From contig NZ_JACIBC010000003.1 of the NCBI RefSeq assembly GCF_014195095.1, positions 62,001 to 126,000 on the forward strand: a stretch of 64,000 nucleotides of DNA, read 5' to 3'. Source of the stretch: Rhizobium sp. BK602. Lineage in GTDB: Bacteria > Pseudomonadota > Alphaproteobacteria > Rhizobiales > Rhizobiaceae. Position numbers and translations under genes: made by a program. The notes beneath the pieces were generated by a model. It did not search any database. It saw only the letters and a list, made by a program, of their open reading frames with translations, and was not told where the DNA came from. Below are positions 52,944 through 61,473 of this stretch, piece by piece. Numbering within the stretch: position 1 is the stretch's first letter; every line of letters starts with the position of its first letter.

Positions 52944-54271
52944 CACAGCATCCCCGGTTTTCCAAGGTCGGTTCCGTCGATCATGCGTTCATAGCGGAAT
53001 GGCTTCGGATCGACGCAAGGCTTGTCGCCGCGAATGAGATCGGCGGCGAGCATGCCGCCAGCCGGGCCGATCCCGAAACCGTGACCGCTATAACCGGCGG
53101 AAATGAACAGGCCGGGCCGCGAAGCAACCGAAGAGATCACCGGTATCGCGTCCGGCGTGGAATCCACCATGCCGCCCCAGCTCTGCGCCGCGCGAATGCC
53201 GGCTAGCACGGGATAGGTCGCGACCAGCCGGTCCAGGCCGCGTTTCACCAGATGCGCATCCGGCTCCGGATCGAGCGTGCGGATACGCTCGAAGGGAGAA
53301 ATGCTGTCCGCCTTCCAGCGCGTCAGCGCCTCCGGCCCTTCGAAGAACTGACGGCCAAGCGCGAAAGTCAGGCCCTTTCGCCGGATCTGGAACGTGCGCC
53401 AGAATTCGCGGGCCTGCAGCAAGCCGTAAGGCGTGATCTGCAATTGGCCGAGGCCGCTGAGGCCGACGGTATAGCCGCCATCCAGACGCCGGCGCATCGT
53501 GACGTCCTGCATGGCGATGCCGCCCTCGGTCACCGCCGGTGCGGCGGTGGTGTAGAAGGAGGTGGATTTGACACAGGCCTGCAGGAAGCGCAGACCGTGA
53601 TGACGCAGGAACATGCCGCTCCAGGCACCGCCGGCGACGAGGACGGCCGAGGCGCGGATCCTGCCTTTTTCCGTGACGACGCCGCTGATACGCCCAGCCT
53701 CCACATCCAGCTCACGGGCGGCGCAGTTCTGCAAGAGGACGACGCCGAGCCGCTGCGCGGCCCGAGCCAGGGCCGGCACGGCAAGTTCGGGCTCGGCACG
53801 CCCATCCGTCGGAGAATAGACGCCGCCGCCCCACTGACGGCTGTTGCCCTTCAGCATCGAACTGCATTCGGCTGAGGTCAGCATGCGGGTATCGACGCCG
53901 AAATCCCTCGCGATCCGTCCCCAGCGCTCCCAGGTGTCGAGATCCGCCTTGCGGGTGGTCGCATAGATAAGGCCGGTGCGGCGAAAACCGGTTTCCTCGC
54001 CAAGCTCCGCATTGAGATTTTCCCACCGGCGCACGGCAAGTTGCGCCAGCGGCAGCTCGCGCGGATCGCGGTTTTGCTGGCGGCACCAGCCCCAATTGCG
54101 GCTCGATTGTTCGCCGGCTATCGTTCCTTTTTCGACGATAACGACGGAACTGCCGCGCCGGGCAAGTTCGTAAGCCGCCGCGACACCGGCCATGCCGCCA
54201 CCGAGGACAACGACATCGGCTGATTTCGGAAAGTCCGGATTGCTGGCCACGCGGCCGACGGGAGGAGACAT
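52943..54271 (-). CDS. DadA/glycine-oxidase-like FAD-dependent oxidoreductase, second copy
   Basis: The 442-residue flavoprotein opens with VVVLGGGMAGVAAAYELARRG (FAD site) and EKGTIAGEQSSRNWGWC, and ends with GYSGHGFGIGPAGGMLAADL. It shares EQSSRNWGWCRQQNRD, GFRRxGL, SPTDGxA and GHGFGIGP with the oxidase at 26674, and both have nearly the same length, so they are paralogues. GGAGGAG-like sequence is near its start on the opposite strand, but on its own strand the ribosome site is weak. It is divergent from the second twin-GNAT gene and coupled to the ArgE-like deacylase. Confidence 0.9.
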   Translation of the reverse strand: MSPPVGRVASNPDFPKSADVVVLGGGMAGVAAAYELARRGSSVVIVEKGTIAGEQSSRNWGWCRQQNRDPRELPLAQLAVRRWENLNAELGEETGFRRTGLIYATTRKADLDTWERWGRIARDFGVDTRMLTSAECSSMLKGNSRQWGGGVYSPTDGRAEPELAVPALARAAQRLGVVLLQNCAARELDVEAGRISGVVTEKGRIRASAVLVAGGAWSGMFLRHHGLRFLQACVKSTSFYTTAAPAVTEGGIAMQDVTMRRRLDGGYTVGLSGLGQLQITPYGLLQAREFWRTFQIRRKGLTFALGRQFFEGPEALTRWKADSISPFERIRTLDPEPDAHLVKRGLDRLVATYPVLAGIRAAQSWGGMVDSTPDAIPVISSVASRPGLFISAGYSGHGFGIGPAGGMLAADLIRGDKPCVDPKPFRYERMIDGTDLGKPGML

Positions 54272-54541
54272 CGATCAATCTCTGGAGCGAATGGAGGAAA
54301 TCACGTCCCTGACATGCGACGCTTATCGTCAGAATAAAGCCATGCCTGCCGTCCGCTTGCCGAAAGTTCGGCCGCTTTGGTGGAATCTTTCGAATTTGCA
54401 GGGATCTCAAGCTTATTCTGTTGCGTAACCGAGGCTACAACCGAAACGGGGCGTCGATGCCCGCGACCATCCGAAAATGCCCGGTGAGCGGATCGGCATT
54501 TCGGATCATGAGGACGACACATGGCAGGAGAGGAGACAGTT

Positions 54542-55441
54542 ATGGCCAGATCCGATTCGATCCAGCTGGATTCCTTCGAGTTGAGCATGGGCGAGATAAA
54601 GGACGCCGATCTCGACGCGCTGCATGCGCTCTCCCTCTCGGTGGGCTGGCCGCATCGGGCAGAGGACTGGCAGATCGTCCGCGAGCTGGGGCGGGGTATC
54701 GTGGCGCATGATGCCATCGGCCGGGTGCTTGGGTCCGCCATGCTATTCGACTTCGCACCGGACTTCAGCATCTTCGGCATGGTCATCACCTCGCCAAGGC
54801 TGCAGATGCTCGGAACCGGCCGCTGGATGATGGAGCACATCATCGCCCAAAGCGGATCGCGGGCGCTTGGCCTGAACGCGACCCGGTCGGCCAAACGCCT
54901 CTATGAATCGTTTGGATTTCGCGCCGAAAAGATTGTGTATCAGTGCAATGGCGAGGCGGTTCAGCCGCCTGCCGTCCCTCTGCCGTCGGGGGCGTCGCTG
55001 CGCTTGATCGAAGAAACCGACCTTACCGAGATCGCTACGCTCGATCTGGCGGCCTATGGTGCCGACCGCAGGCCGGTCTTTGCACGCCTTCTCACGGTTT
55101 CGAAGGGAGTGGCATTGATCCGGGACGGGAAGATTGCAGCCTTTTCCCTGTGTCGCCGGTTCGGACGCGGTCACGTGATCGGCCCGGTAGTGGCATCCAG
55201 GGACGAGGACGCGATCGCCGTGACGCGTCCGCATGTCGCCGATCACGCCGGCAGCTTCCTGCGGCTCGACACGCGCCAGCAGAACGGCGCCTTTCCGCAG
55301 TTCCTGATGCAATCGGGATTGCCGATCTACGACACCGTCACCAGCATGTCGCTACGCCGCAACTGGCTGCGCGGCGACGGCAATCCGCCGACGGACGGGC
55401 TGCCGTTGACCTATGGGCTAGTCAGCCAGGCGCTCGGGTAG
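54542..55441 (+). CDS. twin-GNAT acetyltransferase homologue, second copy
   Basis: The 299-residue protein is the paralogue of the one at 36388: both have GWPHRxExWQ (GWPHRAEDWQ here), an N-terminal GNAT unit with ITSPRLQMLGTGRWMMEHII, LYESFGFR, a divergent C-terminal GNAT-like half, and the same terminal SQALG. ATG 54542 follows AGGAGAGGAG by 7 bases; an ATG 21 bases upstream lacks such a site. It stands divergent from the second FAD oxidase, so in both places a twin-GNAT gene neighbours amine-oxidising genes. Confidence 0.85.
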   Translation: MARSDSIQLDSFELSMGEIKDADLDALHALSLSVGWPHRAEDWQIVRELGRGIVAHDAIGRVLGSAMLFDFAPDFSIFGMVITSPRLQMLGTGRWMMEHIIAQSGSRALGLNATRSAKRLYESFGFRAEKIVYQCNGEAVQPPAVPLPSGASLRLIEETDLTEIATLDLAAYGADRRPVFARLLTVSKGVALIRDGKIAAFSLCRRFGRGHVIGPVVASRDEDAIAVTRPHVADHAGSFLRLDTRQQNGAFPQFLMQSGLPIYDTVTSMSLRRNWLRGDGNPPTDGLPLTYGLVSQALG

Positions 55442-55544
55442 CAGGCACCCATCCGCAACGTTGCCGGCGAGAAATTCTTCGCCGGTTCGAACGAACTCCC
55501 GTTCGACGCGTTGAGCGAGGTGCGAATGCTCAAGGAGAAATCTG

Positions 55545-56066
55545 ATGAAAAAGCTCGCTCTCATCGTCGCCGCAGCCTCGCTGGCCATCGCGGCTCCGGC
55601 GGCGGATGCCGCATCGGCGCATCGTTCTCATAAACAACCGCAGCAGACGGCGGCCGAACCAAGGGAACGCCTCGGTACACTCTCCTGCCAGGTCGCCGGA
55701 GGCGTTGGAATGGTGATCGGCTCCAACAAGTCGGTCGATTGCCTGTTCAAACGCAGCTCTGGACCGGCGGAGCGCTATACCGGGTCCATCGGCAAGCTCG
55801 GCCTCGATATCGGCATATCCGGAAAATCCTATCTGAGTTGGGTGGTCTATAACCTACATGCCGCGCGGGCCGGCGATGGCGCTTTGGCCGGCAGTTATGT
55901 GGGCGCGTCTGCGGGCGCTGCCGTCGGTGTCGGTCTGGGCGCCAATGCCCTTGTTGGCGGCAATTCAAAGAACTTCGGCCTGCAGCCGTTAAGCGGCGAG
56001 GCGGGGACAGGGCTGAACGTCGCCGCCGGCGTCTCGCGGCTGCAATTGCGTCCCGTCATGCGATAG
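55545..56066 (+). CDS. DUF992 family secreted protein
   Basis: The 173-residue protein has a Sec signal peptide (LALIVAAASLAIAAPAADA, cleavage near residue 23) and then the DUF992 pattern: LGTLSCQVAGGVGMVIGSNKSVDCLF with two Cys, YTGSIGKLGLDIGISG, and VVGxAGxxVGVGLGANALVGGNS. DUF992 proteins are small periplasmic or outer-surface proteins found mainly in Rhizobiales; function unknown. AAGGAGAAATCTG precedes the ATG. It follows the GNAT gene by about 100 bases that contain only a weak hairpin (55464-55485). Confidence 0.9.
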   Translation: MKKLALIVAAASLAIAAPAADAASAHRSHKQPQQTAAEPRERLGTLSCQVAGGVGMVIGSNKSVDCLFKRSSGPAERYTGSIGKLGLDIGISGKSYLSWVVYNLHAARAGDGALAGSYVGASAGAAVGVGLGANALVGGNSKNFGLQPLSGEAGTGLNVAAGVSRLQLRPVMR

Positions 56067-56095
56067 CATCCTATAGCAGATCGGAAATCTTTTCT

Positions 56096-56123
56096 CGCCG
56101 CGCGCCTCGGACTGCGCGCGGCG
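56096..56123 (+). terminator. GC-rich hairpin after the DUF992 gene
   Basis: CGCCGCGCGC (56096-56105) pairs with GCGCGCGGCG (56114-56123) around an 8-base loop. No T run follows, so termination would need help; it may just stabilise the mRNA end. Confidence 0.4.
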
Positions 56124-56343
56124 GCTGTGGAAGAGGTCGTACACCACGTCAGAAACGGGTAAAATCATCGCGCCCTCACTCTCCAGATTCCTTCCAATAG
56201 GCTGGGACCTTGCTTACTAAGCATCCGTGACTATATTGGCCGGGCGCTCGGCTGCGTCTGTTTAGGTCGAGATAGCTCTTGGCTGCAATAGCTGCCTTCA
56301 CCCGGCATTTGGCTTGCCGGTGGACTTTGGAAGGAGAAATTTC

Positions 56344-56589
56344 ATGTCCATTACTCCCAGCGACCTCAATAGCTCGAAAGCATCGGTCGTTCCTCATTCT
56401 GAAATCGGTACTGCCGTCAGGCGTTCCCGCGAGGCGATCGGATACACGATCGACGATCTTTCCGAGACCTGTGGTCTCACCAGCGAGGAGATCGCCGAAA
56501 TCGAGCTCGGTGCCGATACCGATCCGGCAAAACTTCGGCGGATCGCCGCGGCCTTGCAGGTTGCTCCCTCAACCTTTCTGGTCATGTGA
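56344..56589 (+). CDS. small XRE-type helix-turn-helix protein
   Basis: The 81-residue protein has a Cro/C1-type helix-turn-helix: IGTAVRRSREAIGYTIDDLSE, TCGLTSEEIAEIELGADTDP and LRRIAAALQVAPSTFLVM. AAGGAG lies 8 bases before ATG 56344. The last helices match plasmid- and chromosome-borne rhizobial regulators that act alone. Nothing adjacent suggests a toxin partner. Its targets are unknown. Confidence 0.85.
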   Translation: MSITPSDLNSSKASVVPHSEIGTAVRRSREAIGYTIDDLSETCGLTSEEIAEIELGADTDPAKLRRIAAALQVAPSTFLVM

Positions 56590-56595
56590 AGATGC

Positions 56596-56617
56596 GGCGC
56601 ACCCGTTCGGGTGCGCC
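56596..56617 (+). terminator. hairpin just after the XRE gene
   Basis: GGCGCACCC (56596-56604) pairs with GGGTGCGCC (56609-56617) around GTTC, 7 bases after the stop codon. Only a weak T run follows further on. Confidence 0.5.
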
Positions 56618-56752
56618 ACCTCCCGATTGTTTGGTGAAGCCCCCATCGCTCCAAGGGCGACCGGGCCGATATGATGACCTCGTCCCCGGCCCATCCATTG
56701 CCCTCCTTTTTGACGATCTACGCGATTTTGCCCCGCTGCCACAAAAGGGCGT

Positions 56753-57496
56753 TCAAAGCGGGCTTGTGCGCCTTGTCAGGTCCGCCTGCATCTGTTCGAG
56801 AAGCTGCCCGATCATCTGCTTGAATTCGTCCGTTGCCAGGCTCTCCGGGTAGGAGACCGCGACGCCGATAATCTCCCCACTGTCGGGGTCACGCATGGCG
56901 ATACCCTGCGAGCAAGCGCCCGGCATGGTTTCGTTGCAAGAATAGGAGCGGCTCGTTTCCCGTATCGTTTGAATGAGATGCTCGAGCGCCATATGGCTGA
57001 GCGGGCTGTTCGGCGATACGAAAGGCAGCGGATCAGCGATACGGCGTCGCCACTCCTCATCGCTTAGCAAAGCCAGCATGGCGCGGCCGCTGGAGGTCGC
57101 ATGCGGCGGCACGCGATAGCCCGGGATGGTTGAAATTGCCAGCGGGCTGGAGCCGCGGACGATACGCAGCACGACCATGTCGGTACCGTCGAATACAGTA
57201 ATGTAGCCCGTATGCCCGCCGACCCGGCAGATATCTTCCAATCGTTTCTGGATCATATCCAGGAAGTTGTGATTGGTGCGACAGATTTGTCCGAGTTCGA
57301 AGAGCCGGAGGCCGGGGGAGTATAATCTGCGCGTCGGCTCGAATTCCAGAATTCCGCTCTCTCGCAATGTGCGCATGACACGGGAGATCGTCGCTTTCGG
57401 GCGCCCAAGTCGGCGCGTCAGTTCGGCCTGCGTCAGAGCTGGCTCTTTCAGCGAAAAGCAAGCCAGAATGGCGACGGCATCCTCAAGGGAGCTCAT
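56753..57496 (-). CDS. IclR-family regulator
   Basis: The 247-residue protein has the IclR winged helix (LEDAVAILACFSLKEPALT, LTRRLGRPKATISRVMRTL) and the C-terminal effector domain (GYITVFDGTDMVVLRIV, RVPPHATSSGRAMLALL, GIAMRDPDSGEIIGVAVSYP). IclR proteins repress or activate aromatic, glyoxylate or sugar-acid pathways. No structural gene is adjacent: it converges with the XRE gene and has a 308-base upstream gap. A palindrome lies 30 bases ahead of its start. Confidence 0.93.
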   Translation of the reverse strand: MSSLEDAVAILACFSLKEPALTQAELTRRLGRPKATISRVMRTLRESGILEFEPTRRLYSPGLRLFELGQICRTNHNFLDMIQKRLEDICRVGGHTGYITVFDGTDMVVLRIVRGSSPLAISTIPGYRVPPHATSSGRAMLALLSDEEWRRRIADPLPFVSPNSPLSHMALEHLIQTIRETSRSYSCNETMPGACSQGIAMRDPDSGEIIGVAVSYPESLATDEFKQMIGQLLEQMQADLTRRTSPL

Positions 57497-57804
57497 TGGT
57501 CGATCCTCGAAGGCGAGGGATCATCGTTCCATTATTGGAACACAATGTCAAATATGAGACTTAGACTGGACTTTACAACCAAAAGCTCGTAAAATATACA
57601 AATCTAGAGCGAAAGTTAGCGGCTTGACACGCATTAGGCGAATGGCTTCTTTCAGAATAAGATATGTAAAATAGTGTTACGGCCCTAATTGAGCCAAAAT
57701 AAATGTCTCTGTGTGGCGGGAATTATTTGGAAAGCACTGTATCACGGTTGTGCAGATTCGCTGAATAGGGCGGGTTTGGTGCCCAATTTTTAGGAAATTT
57801 TGGC
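57497..57804. other. intergenic region, AT-rich, no gene
   Basis: These 308 bases are much richer in A and T than the surroundings and carry the palindrome at 57526-57541 and a CTTGAC (57623-57628) that would suit a rhizobial -35 box for the rightward gene, without a clear -10. Nothing else is recognisable. Confidence 0.5.
57526..57541. promoter_or_regulatory. palindrome, candidate IclR autoregulatory site
   Basis: GTTCCATTATTGGAAC has perfect 6-bp arms GTTCCA/TGGAAC and the central TTAT. The TTCCA...TGGAA pattern resembles known IclR-family operators. It is centred about 38 bases upstream of the IclR start codon. Confidence 0.7.
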
Positions 57805-58338
57805 ATGCGGCAGATGAACAAAAGCTTTCGCGCCGGCATCAATAGCGGCAACATCGTTGCAGCCACTCCCGTTGATGTTTCCACCCATCCTCAACAGCAT
57901 TTGACGACACCGGAAGATGCCTTGGTCGGTGGATTGGGGGATTTCATTGTCGAGACCGATACCGCAACGACCAGGCACGGTGAGGTCAAGCGCGCCGCGG
58001 CACGCGTGAACAGCACGAGGATCGAGCGAATCGGCAGGGTCACCGCCAGGCGTTTTCGCGAAATGCTAGAAATTGGCGCTGATCCGACGGGCGCCGACGT
58101 CCCCGGCTTTGCGCCGGTCCAGATCGCCATCCGAGCCAGTGGCGACTATCTTGTCGTCGATACCATCGAAAAGGCCATCGAGTGCCTGACGGAGCTCTGG
58201 CCGGGCCGAAAGGGCGAGGCCTTCGAGGAGGCTCTCCAGGCTTGCATCGACGGGATCAATCACCGGATTCCGCCGGAAGACGTCCGACAAGCCTTCATCA
58301 ATGCCGCCAATGAGGCAGGCATCCGCATTCTTCTCTGA
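57805..58338 (+). CDS. DUF982 domain protein with long N-terminal extension
   Basis: The 177-residue protein has a C-terminal DUF982 domain (about 102-177): FAPVQIAIRASGDYLVVDTIEKAIECLTELWPGRKGEAFEEAL and a tail with AFINAANEAGI. DUF982 is a small alpha/beta domain almost confined to Rhizobiales, usually alone in proteins of about 80-100 residues; function unknown. The first 100 residues here (NSGNIVAATPVDVS, Ala/Thr-rich) have no recognisable domain and may be disordered. ATG 57805 follows AGGAAATTTT; ATG 57814 is possible. No operon partner. Confidence 0.75.
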   Translation: MRQMNKSFRAGINSGNIVAATPVDVSTHPQQHLTTPEDALVGGLGDFIVETDTATTRHGEVKRAAARVNSTRIERIGRVTARRFREMLEIGADPTGADVPGFAPVQIAIRASGDYLVVDTIEKAIECLTELWPGRKGEAFEEALQACIDGINHRIPPEDVRQAFINAANEAGIRILL

Positions 58339-59521
58339 CACCCAGCCGTCTTTTCCGATCGGGGAAGGGCAGGTCCACGCGTTATAGTGACGGACGCGTG
58401 CAGATCGTCAATTGTCCTGACGCATGCAGGACATGGGTTTGGCCGCCGAGCAGGGGAAGTTTCCTCCAAGAGGAGGCCCGACCATTGCTCCGAGCAATTG
58501 ACCGGACCTCCCGCCATCGCAATTTGGCGGTTGCGACAGCGGCCCAGATGTGAACCGCCTATGGCGGGCAGTCCATGCCGGAAACGACAGCAGAGGTCTG
58601 ATTGCGTCCGGTGGACCAGATCCGCACCCTTGGATATTGACCGGCCTGTCGATATCGCTGCGCGAACCGAAGCATGGCACGGCTTATCGACAGCCGAAAT
58701 ATTCCAGGCTTGGTGATCCAACCATTACGGGGCGAAACGCTGATTGTGTGTTCAGGCGGGCGATTCTTAAACCCGACGATCAAAGTGACTGAGGGGAGGC
58801 TCAACGACCCAAAAAAGTGGTCCGCCCCGTTGAGCCTCCGGCTACTGCGACTCTTGATCCGCAACAGCCAGGCAAGCCTGACGACCGAGGCAAGGCCGGT
58901 CTATTTGAAAAGCGACAGCACCAGCCCGATGACGTCAGAATATGGGCCGGTCGCCGCAAATGGCGGAGCTTTGGAAAAATACGATGCCGCTGGAGAAGCT
59001 CAAATCCCGGATCCAGCGCCTTGCTCAAATCGCAATTGCGGTTTCCTCTTTTGCGGTGCGGATCACCATCATGGTCACGAAGCGCAAGGCGGCCTTCATT
59101 GCACCTTGACGAAGGCTTATGTGCCCTTCCTCGTCCCAGAGCCAATTCGAGGCCGGATCTGTCGCCTCGACCGGTATTCCCGATTCGTTCTCTTCGTGTT
59201 GTTTGGCGGCAAATCAACGCGATTCTCTCTGATCGCCCGCCCGGCGCGACACAAAATGTCTGAAAGAGAACATTGCGAAGCAGCGCGATGAAGAACAGCG
59301 CAGCACGGTTGCGGAATATCAAATCAGTGATCGCTCTATAAGTACAGCAACCAGTATTTTTCAATACAAATTGCGACACGACTATACAGATAAAACATCC
59401 ATGGTGAAAATATTTATTCGAATGTTCGTATTTACACATATAATCAAGTCTATATTATGGCCGCGACGTCAACTTGCTGAAGTTGCATGTTAATCCGTGA
59501 ATACCTTGAGGAGAATATAGA
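58339..59521. other. 1.2-kb region with no supportable gene, probably decayed DNA
   Basis: Open frames exist on both strands (for example 58674-59291 on +, 58801-59439 on -) but they overlap, lack ribosome binding sites, are rich in Arg, Pro, Ser and Cys, and match no family I know. A short frame 58960-59109 encodes an amphipathic, basic 49-residue peptide (AELWKNTMPLEKLKSRIQRL at its start) and is the only candidate with protein-like composition. A 12-bp inverted repeat lies at 58795-58839. The last 200 bases are AT-rich and probably hold the promoter of the porin gene. Confidence 0.5.
58795..58839. repeat. 12-bp inverted repeat in the decayed region
   Basis: GGAGGCTCAACG (58795-58806) and CGTTGAGCCTCC (58828-58839) are perfect inverted copies, 21 bases apart. 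It could be a remnant end of a mobile element or an RNA hairpin. Confidence 0.6.
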
Positions 59522-60214
59522 ATGTTTAAGCTACTTGGATCTGCTGCATTCCTTGCCGCAATCGGTCTGGCGAATGCGGGCTATGCCGCGGATCTCTCGG
59601 TTTCGACTCCTCCGCAGGCACCGATTGAATCGCCGGTCTTCACATGGACCGGTTTCTACGTCGGTGTGAACGGTGGCGGCGCCTTTGGGGGCAAGGATGA
59701 TTTTGGACTGCATTCCGGCGATGTCTTTCTCGGCAAGTTCGGCAAGCTCGAGGGGTCCGGTTTCTTCGGCGGTGGCCAGATCGGCTACAACTACCAGGTC
59801 GATCAGAACTGGGTGATCGGTCTCGAAACCGATTTCCAGGGTGGCAACATTCGCGACTCCCTCAGCAACGATGGCGCACACGCAACCTCGAAGGTCAATT
59901 GGTTCGGCACTCTGCGGCCGCGCGTCGGCTATGCCTATGACAACACGCTGTTCTACGGCACCGGCGGTCTTGCCTATGGCCACATCGACTACAAGGCCTC
60001 ACTCGAGGGCGTGGGCAGTTTCGATGAAAGCAAAACCAAAGCCGGCTGGGTACTCGGCGCCGGCGTCGAGCACGCCTTCACGGATCATCTGACCGCGAAG
60101 CTCGAGTACCAGTATGTGGACTTTGGAAAGTTCAATGCAGGGGGAGATGATCTTTGGAGCAAGGCAACCGTCGACTTCCACAGCATCCGCGTGGGGTTGA
60201 ACTATAAGTTCTGA
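59522..60214 (+). CDS. Omp25/Omp31-type outer-membrane beta-barrel protein
   Basis: The 230-residue protein has a Sec signal peptide (FKLLGSAAFLAAIGLANAGYAA, cleavage near residue 23) and an 8-strand barrel pattern of the Omp25/31 (RopB) family: FTWTGFYVGVNGGGAFGG, FFGGGQIGYNYQVDQNWVIGLETDFQGG, LFYGTGGLAYGHIDY and the final strands DHLTAKLEYQYVDFG and SIRVGLNYKF, ending in Phe as barrel proteins do. GAGGAG lies 8 bases before the ATG. Such proteins are major structural outer-membrane proteins in Rhizobiales and Brucella. It is 32 bases ahead of the Hint-domain gene, so the two are probably cotranscribed. Confidence 0.92.
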   Translation: MFKLLGSAAFLAAIGLANAGYAADLSVSTPPQAPIESPVFTWTGFYVGVNGGGAFGGKDDFGLHSGDVFLGKFGKLEGSGFFGGGQIGYNYQVDQNWVIGLETDFQGGNIRDSLSNDGAHATSKVNWFGTLRPRVGYAYDNTLFYGTGGLAYGHIDYKASLEGVGSFDESKTKAGWVLGAGVEHAFTDHLTAKLEYQYVDFGKFNAGGDDLWSKATVDFHSIRVGLNYKF

Positions 60215-60246
60215 CAAGTGGCTCGTCTTAGAGAGAGGACAGTAAC

Positions 60247-61431
60247 ATGGCGTTGATCAATATTGATCTCATCAATAACGGTACGACTACCATCGACAGC
60301 AGCAATGCTGGCACCAGTTCCGATACCATTCAGCTCGGACTTGTCTCCAACGGCACCGTGATTGTCGATGGTGTCGATGTAACCCTCAGCAGCCTGGTCG
60401 GCGGTGGCGTGATCACGAGCACGACGATCGAGGCCATCAATGGCGCAAACGTAACGATCGATGCCGGCCTGGCGGGTGTCGCGGCCGGTTCGACCTTCAC
60501 CTATGCTATCGGCGCCAACTCCAGCATCGAAGTCGATGCAAGCCTGGTCAACGTTGGCTTGCTGAACGGTGTGACCGTCGACTTCGCAGATGCCAATGGC
60601 ACGGGCACCTTCATCTACGATTCCGGCCTGATCAACTTGAACCTTTCGACACCGCCGAATGTCATCAACGTTCAAACGGGCGACAAGATCGAGGTCGTGG
60701 GGTCCAACTATATCGGACAGGTCGGCAATACCGTGACCTTCTATACGGACGCGCTGCATCTGCTGCCCGTCGGCTCTTATACGATACCCGCCGGCGTTAC
60801 CTATACATATGATGGCGGCACCGATACGCTCACCTTCACGAGTTGCTTCCTGCGCGGTACGCTCATCCGGACGCCCGAAGGGGATGTGCCTGTCGAGGAT
60901 CTGCGCGTCGGCGATCTTGTCGTGACCCACAAGGGGGTTTCGGAAATCAAGTGGGTCGGCCGGCGGCGGATCGATCCCAAGGCCGTCGACAAGCCGCGCG
61001 ATACATTGCCGGTGCGCATGAAGGCGGGTTCGATTGCGGAGAATGTGCCGGAGCGCGATCTTTTCATCTCTCCGGATCATTGCATGTTCCTCGAGGAAGC
61101 GCTCATCCCAGCGAAATTCCTCATCAACGGGACCACGATCACGCAGGAAACCGGTCTCGCTCCCTTCGAGTATTATCATATCGAACTGGAGCAGCACAGC
61201 GTCGTTCTGGCGGAAGGCGCTCAGACCGAAACCTATCTTGACCTTGGCGGACGCCTGTCCTTCCTGGAACCGGGCATCCTGCGCTTCGGCGCGAATTCGG
61301 CGACGCGCACCTGGAATGACTGGTGCTATCCGCCGGTCTATGCCGGTCCGGTTCTGGAAAAGGCGCGTGATCTCCTCAACGCACGCGCCGAGGAGCTGGG
61401 CTACATCATCGAAGACGCCAAGGCCTCCTAA
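60247..61431 (+). CDS. beta-rich protein with a C-terminal Hint (Hedgehog/intein) domain
   Basis: The 394-residue protein has two halves. Residues 1-199 are rich in Thr, Ser, Asn, Gly and Val with a strand-loop rhythm (NGTTTIDSSNAG, NVTIDAGLAGVAAGSTF), suggesting an acidic beta-solenoid or adhesin-like passenger, with no Sec signal. A Hint_2-type domain starts at Cys200: CFLRGTLIRTPEGDVPVEDL (Cys nucleophile, then VGDLVVTHKG), DLFISPDHCMFL with His278 in the S-P-x-H position, and EYYHIELEQHSVVLAEGAQTE. A short helical tail ends the protein. Hint domains can cut or transfer their own N-terminal part at the Cys; whether this one is active is not shown. It lies between the porin and glycosyltransferase genes. 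Confidence 0.85.
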   Translation: MALINIDLINNGTTTIDSSNAGTSSDTIQLGLVSNGTVIVDGVDVTLSSLVGGGVITSTTIEAINGANVTIDAGLAGVAAGSTFTYAIGANSSIEVDASLVNVGLLNGVTVDFADANGTGTFIYDSGLINLNLSTPPNVINVQTGDKIEVVGSNYIGQVGNTVTFYTDALHLLPVGSYTIPAGVTYTYDGGTDTLTFTSCFLRGTLIRTPEGDVPVEDLRVGDLVVTHKGVSEIKWVGRRRIDPKAVDKPRDTLPVRMKAGSIAENVPERDLFISPDHCMFLEEALIPAKFLINGTTITQETGLAPFEYYHIELEQHSVVLAEGAQTETYLDLGGRLSFLEPGILRFGANSATRTWNDWCYPPVYAGPVLEKARDLLNARAEELGYIIEDAKAS

Positions 61432-61446
61432 GACCGCTGTAACATG

Positions 61447-61473
61447 GAGCGGACGGCCTTTGGTCGTCCGCTC
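61447..61473 (+). terminator. strong hairpin between the Hint and glycosyltransferase genes
   Basis: GAGCGGACGGCC (61447-61458) pairs with GGTCGTCCGCTC (61462-61473) with one G-T wobble and a TTT loop. No T run follows, so partial termination or mRNA stabilisation is likely. Confidence 0.5.

Noticed and set aside
58674..59291. 205-residue frame on the + strand and 212-residue frame on the - strand in the decayed region
   Set aside because: They overlap on opposite strands, lack ribosome binding sites and show no family features; neither can be supported as a gene.
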